Shown here: piece after piece, positions 63,848-64,000 of the stretch | Layout: every line of letters begins with the position of its first letter | Numbering within the stretch: the stretch's first letter is position 1 | Origin: Luminiphilus sp. | Lineage (GTDB): Bacteria; Pseudomonadota; Gammaproteobacteria; Pseudomonadales; Halieaceae | Reading direction: 5' to 3' | Length of the DNA: 64,000 nt | NCBI GenBank assembly: GCA_029242325.1 | Contig: JAQWUD010000009.1 | Location: forward strand, 45,080-109,079 | Made by a program: the position numbers and the translations under genes | Notes under the pieces: generated by a model | Told to the model about the DNA's origin: nothing | Databases searched by the model: none | Seen by the model: only the letters and a program-made list of their open reading frames with translations

Positions 63848-63853
63848 TACAAT
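63848..63853 (+). promoter_or_regulatory. Candidate -10 of ssrA
   Basis: TACAAT matches five of six -10 positions and lies 15 bases before the first base of the mature tmRNA, which fits a short 5' precursor trimmed by RNase P. I see no strong -35 at the right distance. Confidence 0.45.
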
Positions 63854-63868
63854 GGCGGTCTCCAATAC

Positions 63869-64000
63869 GGGGGCGTTACGGATTCGACGACGGTAACGAA
63901 ACCTGCGGTGCATGCCGTGATGGTAGCCAATCACGTAAATCCAAAGCTGCAAACTATTAGTTGCCAATGACGACAACTACGGTGCACAACTGGCTGCGTA
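63869..64000 (+). ncRNA. ssrA: tmRNA (SsrA), 5' part, truncated by the window end
   Basis: Rescues stalled ribosomes with SmpB. The 5' end reads GGGGGCGTTACGGATTCGACG, the tRNA-like acceptor and D-loop-like part. The messenger part begins at GCC (63963) and encodes the tag ANDDNYGAQLAA, ending with the first two bases of TAA at the window edge. The 3' tRNA-like half lies outside. The tag ends LAA, so tagged proteins should be recognised by ClpXP/ClpAP. The minus-strand frame across this stretch is a shadow. Confidence 0.95.

Noticed and set aside
63743..63976. Minus-strand 77-codon frame at the window end
   Set aside because: It runs antisense across the 5' half of the tmRNA; no protein features.
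1..64000. CRISPR arrays, insertion sequences, tRNA genes
   Set aside because: No regularly spaced repeats, transposase motifs or tRNA cloverleaf sequences were seen on reading either strand, apart from the tmRNA.

Overview
The window is a gene-dense stretch of a gammaproteobacterial chromosome with moderate-to-high GC and many genes overlapping by 4 bases. Several features point, by inference, to a marine heterotroph of the Halieaceae/OM60-NOR5 kind or a close relative: FabV as enoyl-ACP reductase, an hrcA gene beside RpoH-type promoters, paired acyl-CoA dehydrogenases, a complete type II secretion operon, and a tmRNA tag reading ANDDNYGAQLAA. No prophage, transposase, CRISPR array, tRNA or rRNA is visible. 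The window is mostly core chromosome with a few accessory patches.

Layout. 1-10.6 kb: a minus-strand type II secretion operon in the order gspE-F-G-H-I-J-K-L-M-C-D, running into a lipoprotein gene cut by the window edge. 10.9-16.3 kb: a sulfotransferase convergent with a 1,546-residue protein carrying four glycosyltransferase domains. 16.4-21.5 kb: an acyl-CoA ligase, an MBL-fold hydrolase, fabV, a MAPEG protein and a MobA-like nucleotidyltransferase. 21.7-30.6 kb: aceE-aceF, an FMN-dependent 2-hydroxyacid dehydrogenase and a pitrilysin-type lipoprotein protease. 30.7-34.7 kb: a PerM/AI-2E permease, a TusA-like protein, a BepA-like protease and nadA. 34.8-44.1 kb: lipid and acyl-CoA metabolism (crotonase, a tandem TetR regulator, tesB, two histidine phosphatases, aceK, an SDR and two acyl-CoA dehydrogenases). 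44.2-51.1 kb: cnoX, dapB and the hrcA-grpE-dnaK-dnaJ heat-shock cluster. 51.3-57.9 kb: recN, fur, bamE, rnfH, ratA, an NSS transporter, smpB, a TSUP permease and a MOSC protein. 57.9-58.7 kb: a gene-free stretch with a strong plus-strand terminator. 58.7-63.7 kb: three exported proteins (a cytochrome c/beta-propeller fusion, a serine hydrolase and a large zinc protease). 63.87 kb to the end: the 5' part of ssrA (tmRNA).

How the parts fit. The acyl-CoA genes (ligase, thioesterase, crotonase, dehydrogenases, SDR) feed acetyl-CoA metabolism, and AceK in the same run controls flux into the glyoxylate shunt. Protein quality control is heavily represented (DnaK/DnaJ/GrpE, HrcA, CnoX, BamE, BepA, SmpB/tmRNA). 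The most informative non-coding signals are two RpoH-like promoters with identical 13-base spacers in front of grpE and dnaK, a terminator between dnaK and dnaJ, a near-leaderless promoter at smpB, a cluster of inverted repeats between the crotonase and the double-TetR gene, and the orphan terminator at 58.5 kb. I see no clearly new multi-gene system. The best candidates for something undescribed are the four-domain glycosyltransferase, the possible structured RNA at about 58.2-58.5 kb, and the tandem TetR with its palindromic targets.
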